From Yponomeuta sedellus (Eukaryota; Arthropoda; Insecta; Lepidoptera; Yponomeutidae), in assembly GCA_934045075.1 (NCBI GenBank), contig OW203749.1:1364001-1428000 (forward strand): DNA of 64,000 nt. The letters run 5' to 3'. A program made the translations under genes and the position numbers. Every line of letters begins with the position of its first letter. The first letter of the stretch is position 1. Below, one piece after another: positions 10,871-20,639 of the stretch. The notes under the pieces are model-generated. The model worked only from the letters and a program-made list of their open reading frames with translations. It ran no database searches and had not been told where the DNA came from.

Positions 10871-11185
10871 CCTTATATACCACAGCGACAGTGCGCTGGA
10901 TGGGTGTTCATCCCGTGACTGCCGCTAGTGGCATTTTTTTTCCAAGCGCTCCCGTGCTTCGCAAGGCACTTTAAGCCGTTGGTGCCGGCTGTCATGTCAT
11001 GGCAGTCGTTAAGCCATGTCAGAGACCTTAAAGACGGCTTGGTAACTTCTGACATAAGGCCCGTCACTTACAATCTTTCACCAACCCGGACTTGGCCCCC
11101 GTGGTGGATTATGGCCTAACCTTCCTGCGATGCAGGCAGATACCCTTGCCCCAGCGGTGGGGAAGTACAAGGGTTGATATGGGCA
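10871..11185 (-). repeat. Family S dispersed repeat
   Basis: It is the reverse complement of a unit of about 350 bp (start: cccttgtatgtccccactgc; middle: ccaagtccgggttggtgga; end: ggccacgagcgcttc). The inside matches 14330-14700 and 63390-63740. ORFs through it are incidental. Confidence 0.65.
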
Positions 11186-11525
11186 GAGTCACCGAGCTAA
11201 AATAACACGCTAAAAGAGAAAGAGCATAGAAGGCGCGCTGTAAACACATCATGAAATAAAAATAACGTACGTACATACTTTTGCATCCAGAAATATCCAT
11301 TGGGGCTACGACTAAGACAGTCACGACTGCATTGGCATTCATTCCTGATATTTTCAGTGCGGTCAGTAGAAACTTCGAAACACGGTCATAAAAAAAAACT
11401 CTGACGATGTGACGACGTTCCATCTAACGGGGTATTGGAATGTTGTCAAGGTTCTTCATGCCGTACAAAGTAGTTTGTACTGTGGAAGTGACGTTACTAC
11501 TTTGAAAAACACCTATTTTGTTCGT
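11186..11525. other. No feature recognised
   Basis: AT-rich sequence without a supported ORF, repeat or hairpin. Confidence 0.3.
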
Positions 11526-11526
11526 T

Positions 11527-11610
11527 GAAATTAAATGAAATGAAAAGGTTTTATTCAAATTAGCGCAGAAACTGCGGCTTAATGAACGTTACGATTCAAA
11601 CTAGGTGCCC
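11527..11610 (-). repeat. Retroposon tail fragment
   Basis: The segment 'gaaaaggttttattcaaa' followed by 'cggcttaatgaacgttac' recurs at 6470-6550 and inverted at 50815-50870. It looks like the poly(A)-signal end of a retroposon read backwards. Confidence 0.4.
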
Positions 11611-11784
11611 ATTTCAAAATCTGTATCATTTTGGAGATAAAATAGAACAAAAATCTCCAAACTTAGTCTTTTCAAAGTATTTAATTAACACAGTTTATAT
11701 AATAAAATTGTTATAAACAAAGAAATCATACTGGCTTTGATTCCAGACGTACTTAATTGTCATCTAAATAATCCTTAGTATTAT

Positions 11785-11905
11785 AGTAGCCATCGACAAC
11801 CATCTGCCGGAGTAGCCTGAGGTGGCCCAGGACAGGAAACTCTGGACTGAATTGGGGAAGGCCTTTGCCCAGCAGTGGGACACAAACATAGAGGCTACGT
11901 AAAAA
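11785..11905 (+). pseudogene. LINE tail remnant
   Basis: It reads as a degenerate reverse-transcriptase C-terminus (RKLWTELGKAFAQQWDTN-like), followed by a short spacer and an A run. Confidence 0.4.
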
Positions 11906-12374
11906 AAAAATATAGTAGCCCTTTTGGCACAAAGTGTACTTAACACATTTTTTGAGCCGCGTTTTAGGCAAACTTAATACATATTTAGGGATTTTATTAT
12001 AGATACAATGCCCATTAAATGAGCGCACGCTGAGTAACTGTGTAGTTGAGTTGTACAACAAAAAAAAACGTCAAAACATTTCCTTTTTACTTCGAAACAA
12101 TATCAACGTTGCGCAGAGAGAATTCGTCTCTTACAAGGTTACAACAGAACTCCACACAAACGTGTAATACCCAAAAGGTTAGTCATTTCGAAAACCAATA
12201 GATACGTGAATACGTCACTGGGAACCGGCCCACTGTCCGCGCTAAATAATATTAATTAATAACCTATGTCCTACCAGACAGAGTTCTTCGCATTTTACGT
12301 ATACGGAAATAGACGTCACTCGATCGTGTGTTTCATAGCTGTATTTTAATAGTGTTTGACGTCATGCGAGTCGC

Positions 12375-12527
12375 CGCTCTCTGGAAAACAACCGTTTTTG
12401 GCGGAAATCTATCGAAGTCCTAGCTTTGTGATGATTCTAGACTGTTGGCTCTAAAAATAGTTGTCACCATCGTTAAGATTTGTGATGTTCACTTTACACA
12501 AAAAACGTATTTATTTATACAGTTTGG
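12375..12527 (+). repeat. Arm of the foldback repeat FB
   Basis: It matches the left arm of the larger inverted repeat at 24618-25738 (ggaaatctatcgaagtccta, gattctagactgt, ttgtgatgttcacttt). Only one arm is present. Confidence 0.5.
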
Positions 12528-12537
12528 AGAATCATCA

Positions 12538-12701
12538 GCTAGTGTACGTAATACAGAGAATATTGTAAAGAGGTTCCAAATTTCACTGATGCCGGCGAGT
12601 CACCGATTAGCTCAGTTGGAAAGAGCGCTGGCACAGATAGCCAGAGGTCGCGGGTTCGAATCCGGGCATGGGTGGAATTTTTAGCCTCTAAATAGGTTTT
12701 T
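12538..12701 (+). repeat. SINE-T, forward copy with 10-bp duplication
   Basis: The copy starts inside the lead segment (gtgtacgtaatacagagaat) and stops right after 'aaataggttttt'. The 10-mer agaatcatca flanks it directly on both sides (12528-12537 and 12702-12711), as expected of a retroposon inserted by target-primed reverse transcription. The head has A- and B-box-like segments. Confidence 0.8.
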
Positions 12702-12903
12702 AGAATCATCATCTTACAAAATTATGCTAGCACAAGAAATAGGTTACTTAGAGATAATAACAGATTCCCACGTACAGATAAAACGCAATCAAAAGATGTA
12801 TGGACTTCATGCTTCGCGCTTCGAACATAATAACTTACAATGATGATTTTTCTATACATATGTATATTATAATATTTAAACACTAATATTTATCCACCTG
12901 CAA

Positions 12904-12987
12904 GAATGGCGGACTAAGCGTCTGCTTAGTCCGCCATTCACCATTCAATACAGGGGTCCATGCTAGAGCGTGGACCCCTGTATTGAA
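12904..12987. repeat. Two adjacent perfect hairpins
   Basis: Arms of 16 bp (gaatggcggactaagc, 12904-12919 with 12924-12939, 4-nt loop) are followed after 4 nt by arms of 17 bp (ttcaatacaggggtcca, 12944-12960 with 12971-12987, 10-nt loop). No other copy was noticed in the window. Confidence 0.75.
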
Positions 12988-13193
12988 CAAATCTATGTCA
13001 TGATGTGCAATAATTTTACTTAATTTATCACTCGCTTGCACAATAAAACTATTTTGTCGGAAGTTTGTGGAACATGAAGGCACTGCTAACGGGGGGTTAT
13101 ATCGGGCTCGGCCTGGAACCCTTAGGTGAAGCATACCGAGTAGGTCAGAACAGTCGATACCAGATGTTGCAATCTTGTGCAAATACACAACAG

Positions 13194-13905
13194 CCAGGTT
13201 TTCACGGTCTTAAGCTGAGTTTTCACGGTCTCAGTACGCTCGGACCGAGTGCGCCATCCGAGTAAACTAATGCATCTGATTGGACGGTTTTTCGTGACTA
13301 CACCAAAATAGCCAATCAGAAGCATTAGTTTACTCGGATGGCGATGGCGCACTCGGACCGAGCGCACTAAGACCGTGAAAACCTGGCTTTAGTGCGCTCG
13401 GTCCGAGTGCGCCATCCGAGTAAACTAATGCTTCCGATTGGCTAATTTGGTGTTGTCACGAAAAACCGTCCAACCAGAAGCATTAAGCTACGCGCGCACG
13501 GGTTACTTTAGTCATCGTGACTGTTTCGTCACTCTTATCAAGACCGTGGATATGTATAGAGATGCGCGTATATTACGACGTGACAACTGGGTGAAATTTC
13601 GCGCATCTCTAGGAATACATATCTACGGAGTGACGAAACAGTCACGGTGACAAAAGTAACCCGTGCGCGCTTAGCCATAGTTTACTCGGATGGCGCACTA
13701 TGTCCGTGCGTACTAAGGCCAGGTTTTTACGGTCCTAGTACGCTCGGACCGAGTGCGCCATCCGAGTAAACTAACGCTTCTGATTGGACGGTTTTTCGTG
13801 ACTACACCAAAATAGCCAATCAGAAGCATTAGTTTACTCGGATGGCGCACTCGGACCGAGCGCACTAAGAGCGTGAAAACCTGGCTTAAGACCGTGAAAA
13901 CCTGG
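13194..13905. mobile_element. Cluster of three MITE-F copies
   Basis: Near-palindromic units at 13194-13387, 13388-13725 and 13726-13905 share 'gcgccatccgagtaaacta' and 'ttttcacggtctta' ends. The middle one is interrupted at 13491-13670 by another inverted-repeat element. Confidence 0.7.
13491..13670. mobile_element. Inverted-repeat element nested in MITE-F
   Basis: The arms 'gcgcgcacgggttacttt' plus 'tgactgtttcgtcactc' face their complements at 13639-13670. The core includes 'gagatgcgcgtatatta'. About 180 bp, no ORF. Confidence 0.6.
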
Positions 13906-14026
13906 CAAGTCCGTTACCTCTCGTCCAAGTCCCTAAAACGAGTTATGATTTTTTCCATTGGAGGTGCTAGTTAGAGCCCCCAGCGCATTTGCCGCGTTTC
14001 CACGATCTTTGGCTCAAAATGACCTA

Positions 14027-14249
14027 GAGTCTGTTAGCTTTCAGAATATACCTCGGGCTCTAGAGTAGGCTTCGGTTTTCGCCGAAAGCACACGAGTGTA
14101 ATACTACTTCCTGCTCTGTGTAAAACTTTCCTTCACTATTTTGAAATGTTATGGCAGTTTAGTGTCATATATTAGTTCCGATTTACGCGAATATATACGA
14201 TTCTATCCGATCGTAGTAGAGGTATATTCTAAAAGCTAACAGATTGTAC
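14027..14249 (+). mobile_element. MITE-L copy
   Basis: The ends 'agtctgttagctttcagaa' and 'tctaaaagctaacagattg' are inverted repeats. It is in the opposite orientation to 10643-10870 and is a full-length unit. Confidence 0.7.
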
Positions 14250-14327
14250 CTTTAGTAACTAAAACCATCTTAGTGAATCTAGATTTTAAGCTCCGTACGT
14301 TACATAAACCTTTTCTGCGCTGTGATA

Positions 14328-14705
14328 TCAACCCTTTGTATGTCCCCACTGCTGGCGCACGGGTCTCTTCCTGCATCGCAGTAAGGTTCGGCCATACTCC
14401 ACCACGGGGGCGAAGTCCGGGTTGGTGGCGGATTGCAAGACATTGGCGAGTTTACTGTCAGAAGTTATCGCGCCGCCCAGAAGGCCTCTGACATGGCTTG
14501 ACGACTGCCACTGGCATTACATGACAGCCCGCACCAACGGCTTAATGTGCCTTGCGTTGCAAGCGCTTGGAAAAAATGTCACTAGCGGCAGTCACGGGAT
14601 GATCACCCATCCAGCATCTGACCGCGCCTGACGTTGCTTAACCCTAGTGATTGATTCCAATCACTCAGTTCGACTAGGCCACAAGGGCCTCGTATCTATC
14701 TTCAC
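14328..14705 (+). repeat. Family S, near-complete copy
   Basis: It runs from 'ccctttgtatgtccccact' through 'agtccgggttggtggcgg', 'cagcccgcaccaacggctta' and 'agcggcagtcacggg' to 'gactaggccacaagggc'. This is a forward copy of the dispersed unit. Confidence 0.7.
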
Positions 14706-14840
14706 TGTAAACGTAATTTACTATTTTTTACTTGTAATGTGGCAAATACTGTGGCCCTCTCCGAAAAACTGCCGGCAGATGCTAGATGGCAAGCTGGAGA
14801 TAGGGCACTACGGCGCTCATTAGGGGAGAGCTATGTCCAG

Positions 14841-15466
14841 AGTGCTTAGTGCGAGTTTTGACAGATCCAATCGAATAACTTTACTACCGCGTTAATCGAG
14901 CATCGAGTAGTGAATATGAGTAAATTAACCGTTCGAACTGGCAAAACGCTGTCACAGTACAACTCGCACTCGCGTTTATTCGTGTTTTGGCTGGTAAACG
15001 TGTTCACTTCTCAACGTAAACCATTACAACTCGCACTCAGCAATTTAAATTTCCATACTTGTCGCTAGGTGGCGCTTCCTCGATGCCATTGAAATTTGTA
15101 GCCTCCAAATAGGTTTTTAAATTTGTTCCTTAGCACGGGTTAGTGCATTAAAAATAAAAATAGTGTAATCATGTGGGTACAGTGATATCGTTCCGATGTT
15201 GAACCTAACTGCAAAGTAGGTAGTCGGGGCTGTAAGTAATGCAATTTGCTTAAGTCAGATGTCGCTGCCTGTACTTAATACAGAGAATATTGTAAAGAGG
15301 TTCGAAGTTTCACTGATGCCGTGAGTCGCCCATTGGCTCAATTGGTAGAGCGCTGGTACGGATAGCCAGAGGTTGCGGGTTCGAATCCCGGCATGGGTGA
15401 AATTTTTAGCCTCTAAATAGGTAGTAAAGTTATTCGATCGGATCTGTCAAACTCGCACTAAGCACT
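14841..15466 (+). mobile_element. MITE-G copy B, chimeric, carrying a SINE-T
   Basis: The left part to about 15091 is a normal MITE-G. The right end (15421-15466) is the inverted left terminus (attcgat..gatctgtcaaac) rather than the usual right end. A SINE-T fills the middle. CAG precedes it and CTG follows it. Confidence 0.65.
15092..15420 (+). repeat. SINE-T with its full upstream segment
   Basis: It includes an extra partial tail (tagcctccaaataggttttt), 'ccttagcacgggttagtgc', the long lead (atgtgggtacagtg, tcggggctgtaagtaatgc, gcttaagtcagatgtcgct) and the tRNA-like head at 15326-15400. The same long lead occurs at 61495-61665, so it belongs to the family. Confidence 0.7.
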
Positions 15467-15779
15467 CTGCAGTGGAAGTGGACTAGTATAGCCTGAAGAA
15501 GAACGTGGCAAAAATAGATCACGTATTACTGAGCAGGATATTTCCTGATTGTTAGAACGGTTGTCACAAAAGGCGACGTAGTCTAAATAAACAATTAAGT
15601 TACAACGCAATAAATTCGCAAATAACTCTGTAGATTCAGCAGGTCGGTACGAGTTCAAAACAGGAAATGAGTGAGTACAATATCAGATGTTCTGTTTGAA
15701 GATTTGAACACGTGCATGTACCTATTATTTATTTATCTTAAAAAATAAAGCAATTATGATGGAGTAATTACGTTACCTC

Positions 15780-15845
15780 TCGTAACTAGTTACCAGTCTA
15801 CCCGTAACCACGGCTACTGCAACGTTGCCGATACGTCGGGAATTA
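15780..15845. repeat. Small repeat with 'ccgaaacgtcggga'-type core
   Basis: The block 'gtctacccgtaaccacggc' plus 'gttgccgatacgtcggga' recurs at 31955-32000, 49968-50015 and (inverted) 56755-56830. Nearby copies of 'taataaatcgcgattaga'-like sequence lie at 16325, 31865, 50030 and 56735. Class unknown. Confidence 0.4.
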
Positions 15846-15940
15846 AGAAAGATAGATAGGTACCTAAATACATTTATTTGCATCTACGCAGACACAAACT
15901 AACAGAGGTACAAAACAGACACAAAAAAAAATAGCACAAG

Positions 15941-16211
15941 CACAGTCTATTTATCCTTACTTGGCCAATTTAGTAAACAAGATTCTAACCTCAAAATTTA
16001 TATTTGATGCCAAAACGACATATTTTCTCGCAACTTAATGAACTTTGTTAATAAAATTGACAGCACATCTACAAATCATCATAGACATCTAAAATAGTCT
16101 CCCCGATTACGATTACATTTACGGGAATATGGCGCTTTGCGACTAAAATCCATACTTTACGGGTAGAATCTTGTTTACTAAAATGGACAAGTAAGGATAA
16201 ATAAACTGTAC
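15941..16211. mobile_element. MITE with 'acagt.tatttatccttact' ends
   Basis: The left end 'acagtctatttatccttac' with 'ttagtaaacaagattcta' pairs with the right end 'tagaatcttgtttacta' and 'gtaaggataaataaactgt'. About 270 bp. A left half lies at 22889-23040 in intron 1 of the first P-like gene. Confidence 0.6.
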
Positions 16212-16526
16212 TTATGTGAAACAAAACAATAATGTATGTACGGCAAATAAGCACACAAGAAAAGTAACAAAAATAAGCACATTAAAATAAGGTACGTGAG
16301 ATCAGATAATTAGGTACGCTTTACCTAATAAATAATCGCGATTAGACCCGCTTAATATACATAACTGTGTATGAGCATCGCGAGTCATTAGAGCTTACTT
16401 TAATCGGGAGGAAAACGCAAAGCTGATTCCAGATGTCGCCACCGGCGAGTAGGCCCAATAATACGCCGCCATTAGCTTGTTGTTGATATTCGCGTTGAGT
16501 TTTCTTTCTTAATATTTACTAACAAA

Positions 16527-16598
16527 ATGTACTCCATGATGACCGTGCCGCAACTAAAGGAAGATTTAAGAAAACGGAAAGCTTCTGTTGTTGGTTAA
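16527..16598 (+). pseudogene. SAP-like N-terminal fragment
   Basis: From ATG at 16527 the frame reads MYSMMTVPQLKEDLRKRK then ASVVG, followed by TAA and KAVL. This resembles the helix-turn start of SAP DNA-binding domains (LKEELRKRGL..G.K..L). An in-frame stop and the switch to unrelated sequence make it a broken piece. The identification rests on about 25 residues. Confidence 0.4.
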
Positions 16599-16727
16599 AA
16601 AGCTGTTTTGAGAGGCTGTCCAATTTTTTCTTCTCATGGCCTTTTCCCACAACTTTCTTCTTTTAGAATCCTTGGGAAACATATGAATCCCTTTATTCTT
16701 ACAACCACGTGCAGCACAGTTCGTCAT
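16566..16727 (-). pseudogene. THAP-domain N-terminal fragment
   Basis: From the ATG at 16727 the frame reads MTNCAARGCKNKGIHMFPKD, then a basic stretch with two conserved Trp (LWEKAMRRKNWTASQNSFL). This fits the first half of a C2CH THAP finger (C-x4-C, FP, W). The expected C-x2-H end is missing and the frame runs into the SAP-like fragment on the other strand, so the domain is truncated. It differs from the two P-like genes in this window. Confidence 0.55.
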
Positions 16728-17071
16728 TTTGTTAACTATACGAGAAAACAAATAAGTAACAAAAAAAAAACGTATGGCGATTGACAGCTTTGACAGTTTA
16801 TTTAGGCCTAGTCGATTATTCGCCCTCTGCCGGGATAAAAAAGCAGTTTTTCGCTCCATTAAGCACGCATACTTTTTTCCGAAAAAGCGGATTTCTTGCG
16901 CAAAAAAGTGAGATATCTAAAATCTATGAAGGTGCACAGACTTGCGAAAAAAGAAAAGGGTAAGAAAATAATTTCCCGATCAAATCAGTATGCGATTTAA
17001 AATCCGTCAGTAAAAACTTCGCGGCGATATTATTGGCAATGAGCGCTAAGCCTTCGATATTAACCCTTGTG

Positions 17072-17428
17072 CCTATGTCCCTCCCCACTGCTGGCGCACG
17101 GGTCTCTTCCTGCATCGCAGGAAGGTTAGGCCATACTCCACCACGTGGGCTAAGTCCGGATTGGTGGAGCATTGTAAGACAGACCGTCTGAAGTTATCAA
17201 GCCGCCCATAAGGCCACTGACATGGCTTAACGACTGCCATTATATGACAGCCGGCACCAACGGCTTAACGTGCCTTGCGAAGCACGGAAGCGCTCGGAAA
17301 AATGCCACTAGCGGTAGTCACGGGAAGGTCACCCATCCTGCACCTGACCGCGCATGTCTTAGCTAACTCAAGTGATTGATTCCAACTACTCGGTTCGCCT
17401 AGGCCACGAGCGCTTCAAAATGTCTTCA
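17072..17428 (+). repeat. Family S copy
   Basis: It runs from 'cctatgtccctccccactgc' through 'taagtccggattggtggag', 'cagccggcaccaacggctt' and 'agcggtagtcacggga' to 'gcctaggccacgagcgct'. Confidence 0.7.
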
Positions 17429-17447
17429 ATATACCTAGAATCAAAGA

Positions 17448-17640
17448 TGGCTACAATGTTATTGCGTCGCTCCGTTCATGGCAAACGCTGTGCAAAGCCA
17501 CTCGCATCCTATTTGACCAGCCGAAGGAGGAAAACGTCGTGAGGAAACCTGAAATCTGTTTTTACTGCACTAGTAGTTTTTAGTCCGCATTTTTTTAAGT
17601 CTTGTAAGTTCCAGAAAAAAAACGCTACATCCATGTTTCT
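17448..17640. repeat. Dispersed repeat segments
   Basis: The part 'tggctacaatgttattgcgt' to 'gtcctatttgaccagccg' also occurs at 20044-20130. The part near 17540-17640 (ttttactgcactagtag, tttaagtcttgtaa) matches 24460-24540 inverted. Confidence 0.4.
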
Positions 17641-17697
17641 ACGTCTTATATAAGAAGGAGAGAGGGGGGAGGGGGGGAGAGAGAGCTTAGTGACGAC

Positions 17698-17895
17698 CTC
17701 TGTGGCGTAGCGGTAGCGCGTCTGCCTACCATGCAAGAGGTCCCGGGTTCGAATCCCGGCTGGGGACAAAAAAAAGCCCAGGTCTTGGATGTTTACATGT
17801 TTGTGATGTCGTTGTTTCTGGTTCCCACGACACAGGGTATCCTAGTGTGGGGCCAGAAGCAATGTATGTGCTTGTATGTAAATGTTATGTTATGT
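17698..17895 (+). repeat. tRNA-SINE type 2
   Basis: The head has A-box-like (tggcgtagcggtagcgcg) and B-box-like (gggttcgaatcccgg) segments at 17703-17762. It is followed by an A run, 'ttacatgtttgtgatgtcgt' and 'gtgtggggccagaagcaatg'. The anticodon arm is poorly paired and a long tail follows, so I read it as a SINE. Tails recur at 2648 and (inverted) 49255. Confidence 0.6.
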
Positions 17896-17967
17896 TAGTA
17901 GTAAGAGTAGGTATCTATAAAAAAACACTCCAGTCCACTTTTGGCTAAATCCATAGCATTCAATGTC

Positions 17968-18235
17968 CATAGCTTTGCTGTGTGGTGTCGGCCTAGAGAA
18001 TAGCACCAACCCAATTCTTCCCGCGGGTGTCGTAAAAGGCGACTGAGGGACACCAATCGAGGTGTGGGCAGCAGCGCCCCCTGCAGTAAATTTCCACCGA
18101 ACTGCGATCCCCAACCCGCATGCCCAGCGTGGGGATTATGGGCATTACCCCCTATGAAAGCACAACGTGGCGCTCTTTAGGGGAGGGCTATGTCCAGCAG
18201 TGGACTAGTATAGCCTGACGACGACGACGATTGAA
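17968..18235 (+). repeat. Retroposon 3' tail
   Basis: It contains 'ccgcgggtgtcgtaaaagg', 'atccccaacccgcatgccc' and 'tatgtccagcagtggact', ending in a (gac)n run. Fragments lie at 4320, 14755 and 21360. Confidence 0.55.
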
Positions 18236-18262
18236 TTTTAAAATCAATGTTCAATGTACATA

Positions 18263-19196
18263 CAGGATGGCCAACTTGAAGGTATACAACTTTTTTTGCT
18301 GCCATTTTGTTTTAGCGGTAAATATGACAGTCAGTTGCTGCATGAAAATTACTTTGTGTAGATACAGCAAATTTATTATGGAACGTTTTACGACATAACA
18401 ACGTTTTTTAATTAATAAAACGTTTTACTCAACCCAATCATGTATTGCGGAAACTCTGAGAAAATTGCAGCCTATGAGTGATGAAGCTCATTTCGATCTC
18501 AGCGGATTTGTTAATAAACAAAATTCTCGCTATTGAGGAGAAGAACAACCTTCTTTGATCCACGAACGACCACTGCATCCTCGTCGAGTAACAGTTTGGT
18601 GTAGAATTTGGCCAGGAGGGGTAGTTATTTCTTTGAAGATGCTATGGGTGATGCTGTTACAGTGAATGGAGATCGGTACCATGGGATGATTATAATTTTT
18701 TTCTCGAATCAAGTGAATCAATTGGGCTTAGGAAACATGTGGTTTCAACAAGACGGGGCCACAGGTCACTCGGCACGAGCCACAGTAAAAACATTAAAAA
18801 GAATGTTTCCCGGTCGATTAATTTCGAGAAAGGGTGACATTGATTGGCCCCCAAGATCGCCTGATTTAACAGCTCCTGACTTTTTTCTGTGGGGCTATCT
18901 AAAGGGACGTGTCTATGCTAACAGGCCAATGAATCTTCAGCAATTAAAACAAAATATTCGAGACACAGTCACGGAGATAACGCAGGAAATGTGTGAAAAT
19001 GTGATGAAAAACGCGATGAAAAGGTTTCGCATCTGCGATGCTGCTAGAGGTGGACATTTGTCTGACATTATTTTCCATGTTTAACTGCCGGCCCTAAATG
19101 CTATACCTATTTAACAAGAAATACTTAATATATTTTATATTTCATAGAATAAAATTACAAAACTAAAGTGTATACCTGTGTTATTTGGCCACCCTG
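18263..19196 (+). mobile_element. Decayed DD41D mariner-like element
   Basis: The ends 'caggatggccaacttgaag' and (complement) 'cagggtggccaaataacac' are inverted, continue to 'ggtataca', and are flanked by TA on both sides (18261-18262, 19197-19198). At 934 bp it is about 390 bp shorter than the intact relative at 57611-58931. The N-terminal DNA-binding half is deleted. Confidence 0.8.
18474..19084 (+). pseudogene. DD41D mariner transposase remnant
   Basis: The first catalytic motif (MSDEAHFDLSG) begins at 18474. A TGA and frame changes follow near 18534-18640. An open frame from about 18608 to 19084 then carries FFEDAMGDAVTV, WFQQDGATGHSA and WPPRSPDL..PDFFLWG. The second and third Asp are separated by 41 residues. 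The protein lacks the helix-turn-helix half and is broken by stops, so it should be inactive. Confidence 0.8.
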
Positions 19197-19239
19197 TAGT
19201 TAGGTCTAAAATGCCTTCAATACATTTAGAATCTATCTA

Positions 19240-20035
19240 TCAATCAATCAAAATATTTATTGAACCATAATGTAAAGTAAAGAGATCTTAAATAACACTG
19301 AGCGTATAGCACCGATTATGGACCTTGTCGTTCGCGGCAATATAACTTTAAGTAAAACTAACATGCTTATTTCTGAACTAAAACTTTCGTAAGCACAACA
19401 CATTGTAGACTTGTCCGATATAACAACACCCGTAAGTAAATCCGGACTAAAAGTCTACAACATGCTTATTATAAAAATATTTGCTAGTAGGAGCATTATT
19501 TTCTTATCTTTATTAGGAATTTTCCTTATTGTGAGTTGTTAAATTATCCTAGGTCTTTAAGTAAGCTTCAGTTGCGTAAGGACAGATTTCTGTTAGATAT
19601 TTTTTTTAGTTTAATATTAAATAGTGAAAGTTTTGGTAATTTCTTTTAGTGAGTTTGGTAGTTTATTAAATAGTCTTATGGCCATATAGTATGGACTTTG
19701 GTTTAGCATTTTTATTTTAGATTGTGGTAGATTCAATCTATCCTTATGACGTGTATTATGTTGTGGGTTTTACCTGAGGAAATATGTGGCGGTTTTTGAA
19801 AACAAAGACACAAGTTTCATGTACATAGATTGCAGGAAGTGTCATAAGTTTATATGTTATTAAGTATGTATGATTCATATGAATTCATATGATTCGTATG
19901 AAGTACGGCTTACAGCTTTGTCTATTATTGATTTTTGCAAGTATTCTAACACATTTTTTCTGGGAAACGAATAACTCATTTGCATCTACACTGTTTCCCC
20001 ATAGCATTACCCCTCTAAAAGATGGCTCTATGCTA
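19240..20035 (-). pseudogene. LINE reverse-transcriptase C-terminus
   Basis: Reading right to left from about 20020, the frame gives FRGVMLWGNSVDANELF, SQKKCVRILAKINNRQSC, KPYF, then TLPAIYVHETCVF and later LNLPQSKIKM, SPYYMAIRLFNKLPNSLK. This is the typical thumb/C-terminal end of Jockey/CR1-like ORF2 proteins. An in-frame TGA after KPYFIRII and later frame changes show decay. The 3' end with 'ttcaataaatattttgat' and a (tgat)n-type tail lies at 19240-19265. Confidence 0.7.
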
Positions 20036-20261
20036 GCCATCTAAGATGGCTACAATGTTATTGCGTCGCTCCGTTCATGGCATGTTCACGCTGTGCAGAG
20101 CCACTCGCTCGGCGTCCTATTTGACCAGCCGTCACCTCGTTCGTTACGTCACTTGTTTTCATGCACGAGCCGGCAACGTCGCCTTTCTCTTGCCACTCAC
20201 ACAGAGACAACCATCCTCCGTCCGTGAATAAATAGAGCTACTGCATAGACGACGCGCAGAA

Positions 20262-20342
20262 GGTTAGTTTCATTCTGACTGCCGGCTAGCCGTAGCTACC
20301 TAGGCAGAGGTCGTGCGTTCGATTCTCTCTGGGGACCGCGGT
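20262..20342 (+). repeat. tRNA-like SINE head fragment
   Basis: It has 'gccgtagctacctaggcag' and the B-box-like 'gtgcgttcgattctct' followed by 'ctggggacc'. The tRNA fold is poor. It probably belongs to SINE type 2. Confidence 0.35.
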
Positions 20343-20397
20343 AAATAATGTTGTATAGAATCAGGCGTTACTTTGCGGAAATCCATAAAAGCATTAA

Positions 20398-20595
20398 AAA
20401 GTTAAAATTACTTTGCTAAATTCCGCCAAAAATCTCACAGGCACCATGCGGTTATTTAATGCACCGCCCTCCCTCCCAATTTTTCAAGCGGAAGCAAGAC
20501 ACGAACACACCACCACCGACACCATTACTTTTGTGAGAAAACACGCGACGCGTTTCGCCTCTAACACGAGGCATCCTCAGGCTCCCAAATGCAAG
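20398..20595 (+). repeat. Dispersed repeat, pair of 7847-8030
   Basis: The order of shared blocks is the same as at 7847. An ORF through it (20413-20646) is incidental. Confidence 0.6.
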
Positions 20596-20639
20596 TCACT
20601 TGCGTTTGGGTTACTTTGCTTTAGCAACGTAATTTTAAC

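Larger units (their letters stand above)
14755..15516 (+). repeat. Retroposon tail split by MITE-G and SINE-T
   Basis: The tail reads 'gagagctatgtccag' up to 14840 and resumes at 15467 as 'cagtggaagtggactagta' and 'agcctgaagaagaa'. Uninterrupted versions lie at 18170-18230 and 21360-21500. It is the outermost layer of a three-level nest. Confidence 0.6.

Noticed and set aside
14273..14631. ORFs with VPTAGARVSSC-like sequence, also at 35787-36062 and 63341-63637
   Set aside because: The same peptide appears wherever family S occurs, in varying frames with stops; it is repeat DNA.
17703..17765. A tRNA gene
   Set aside because: The anticodon arm does not pair well and a SINE body follows; tails of the same type recur without the head.
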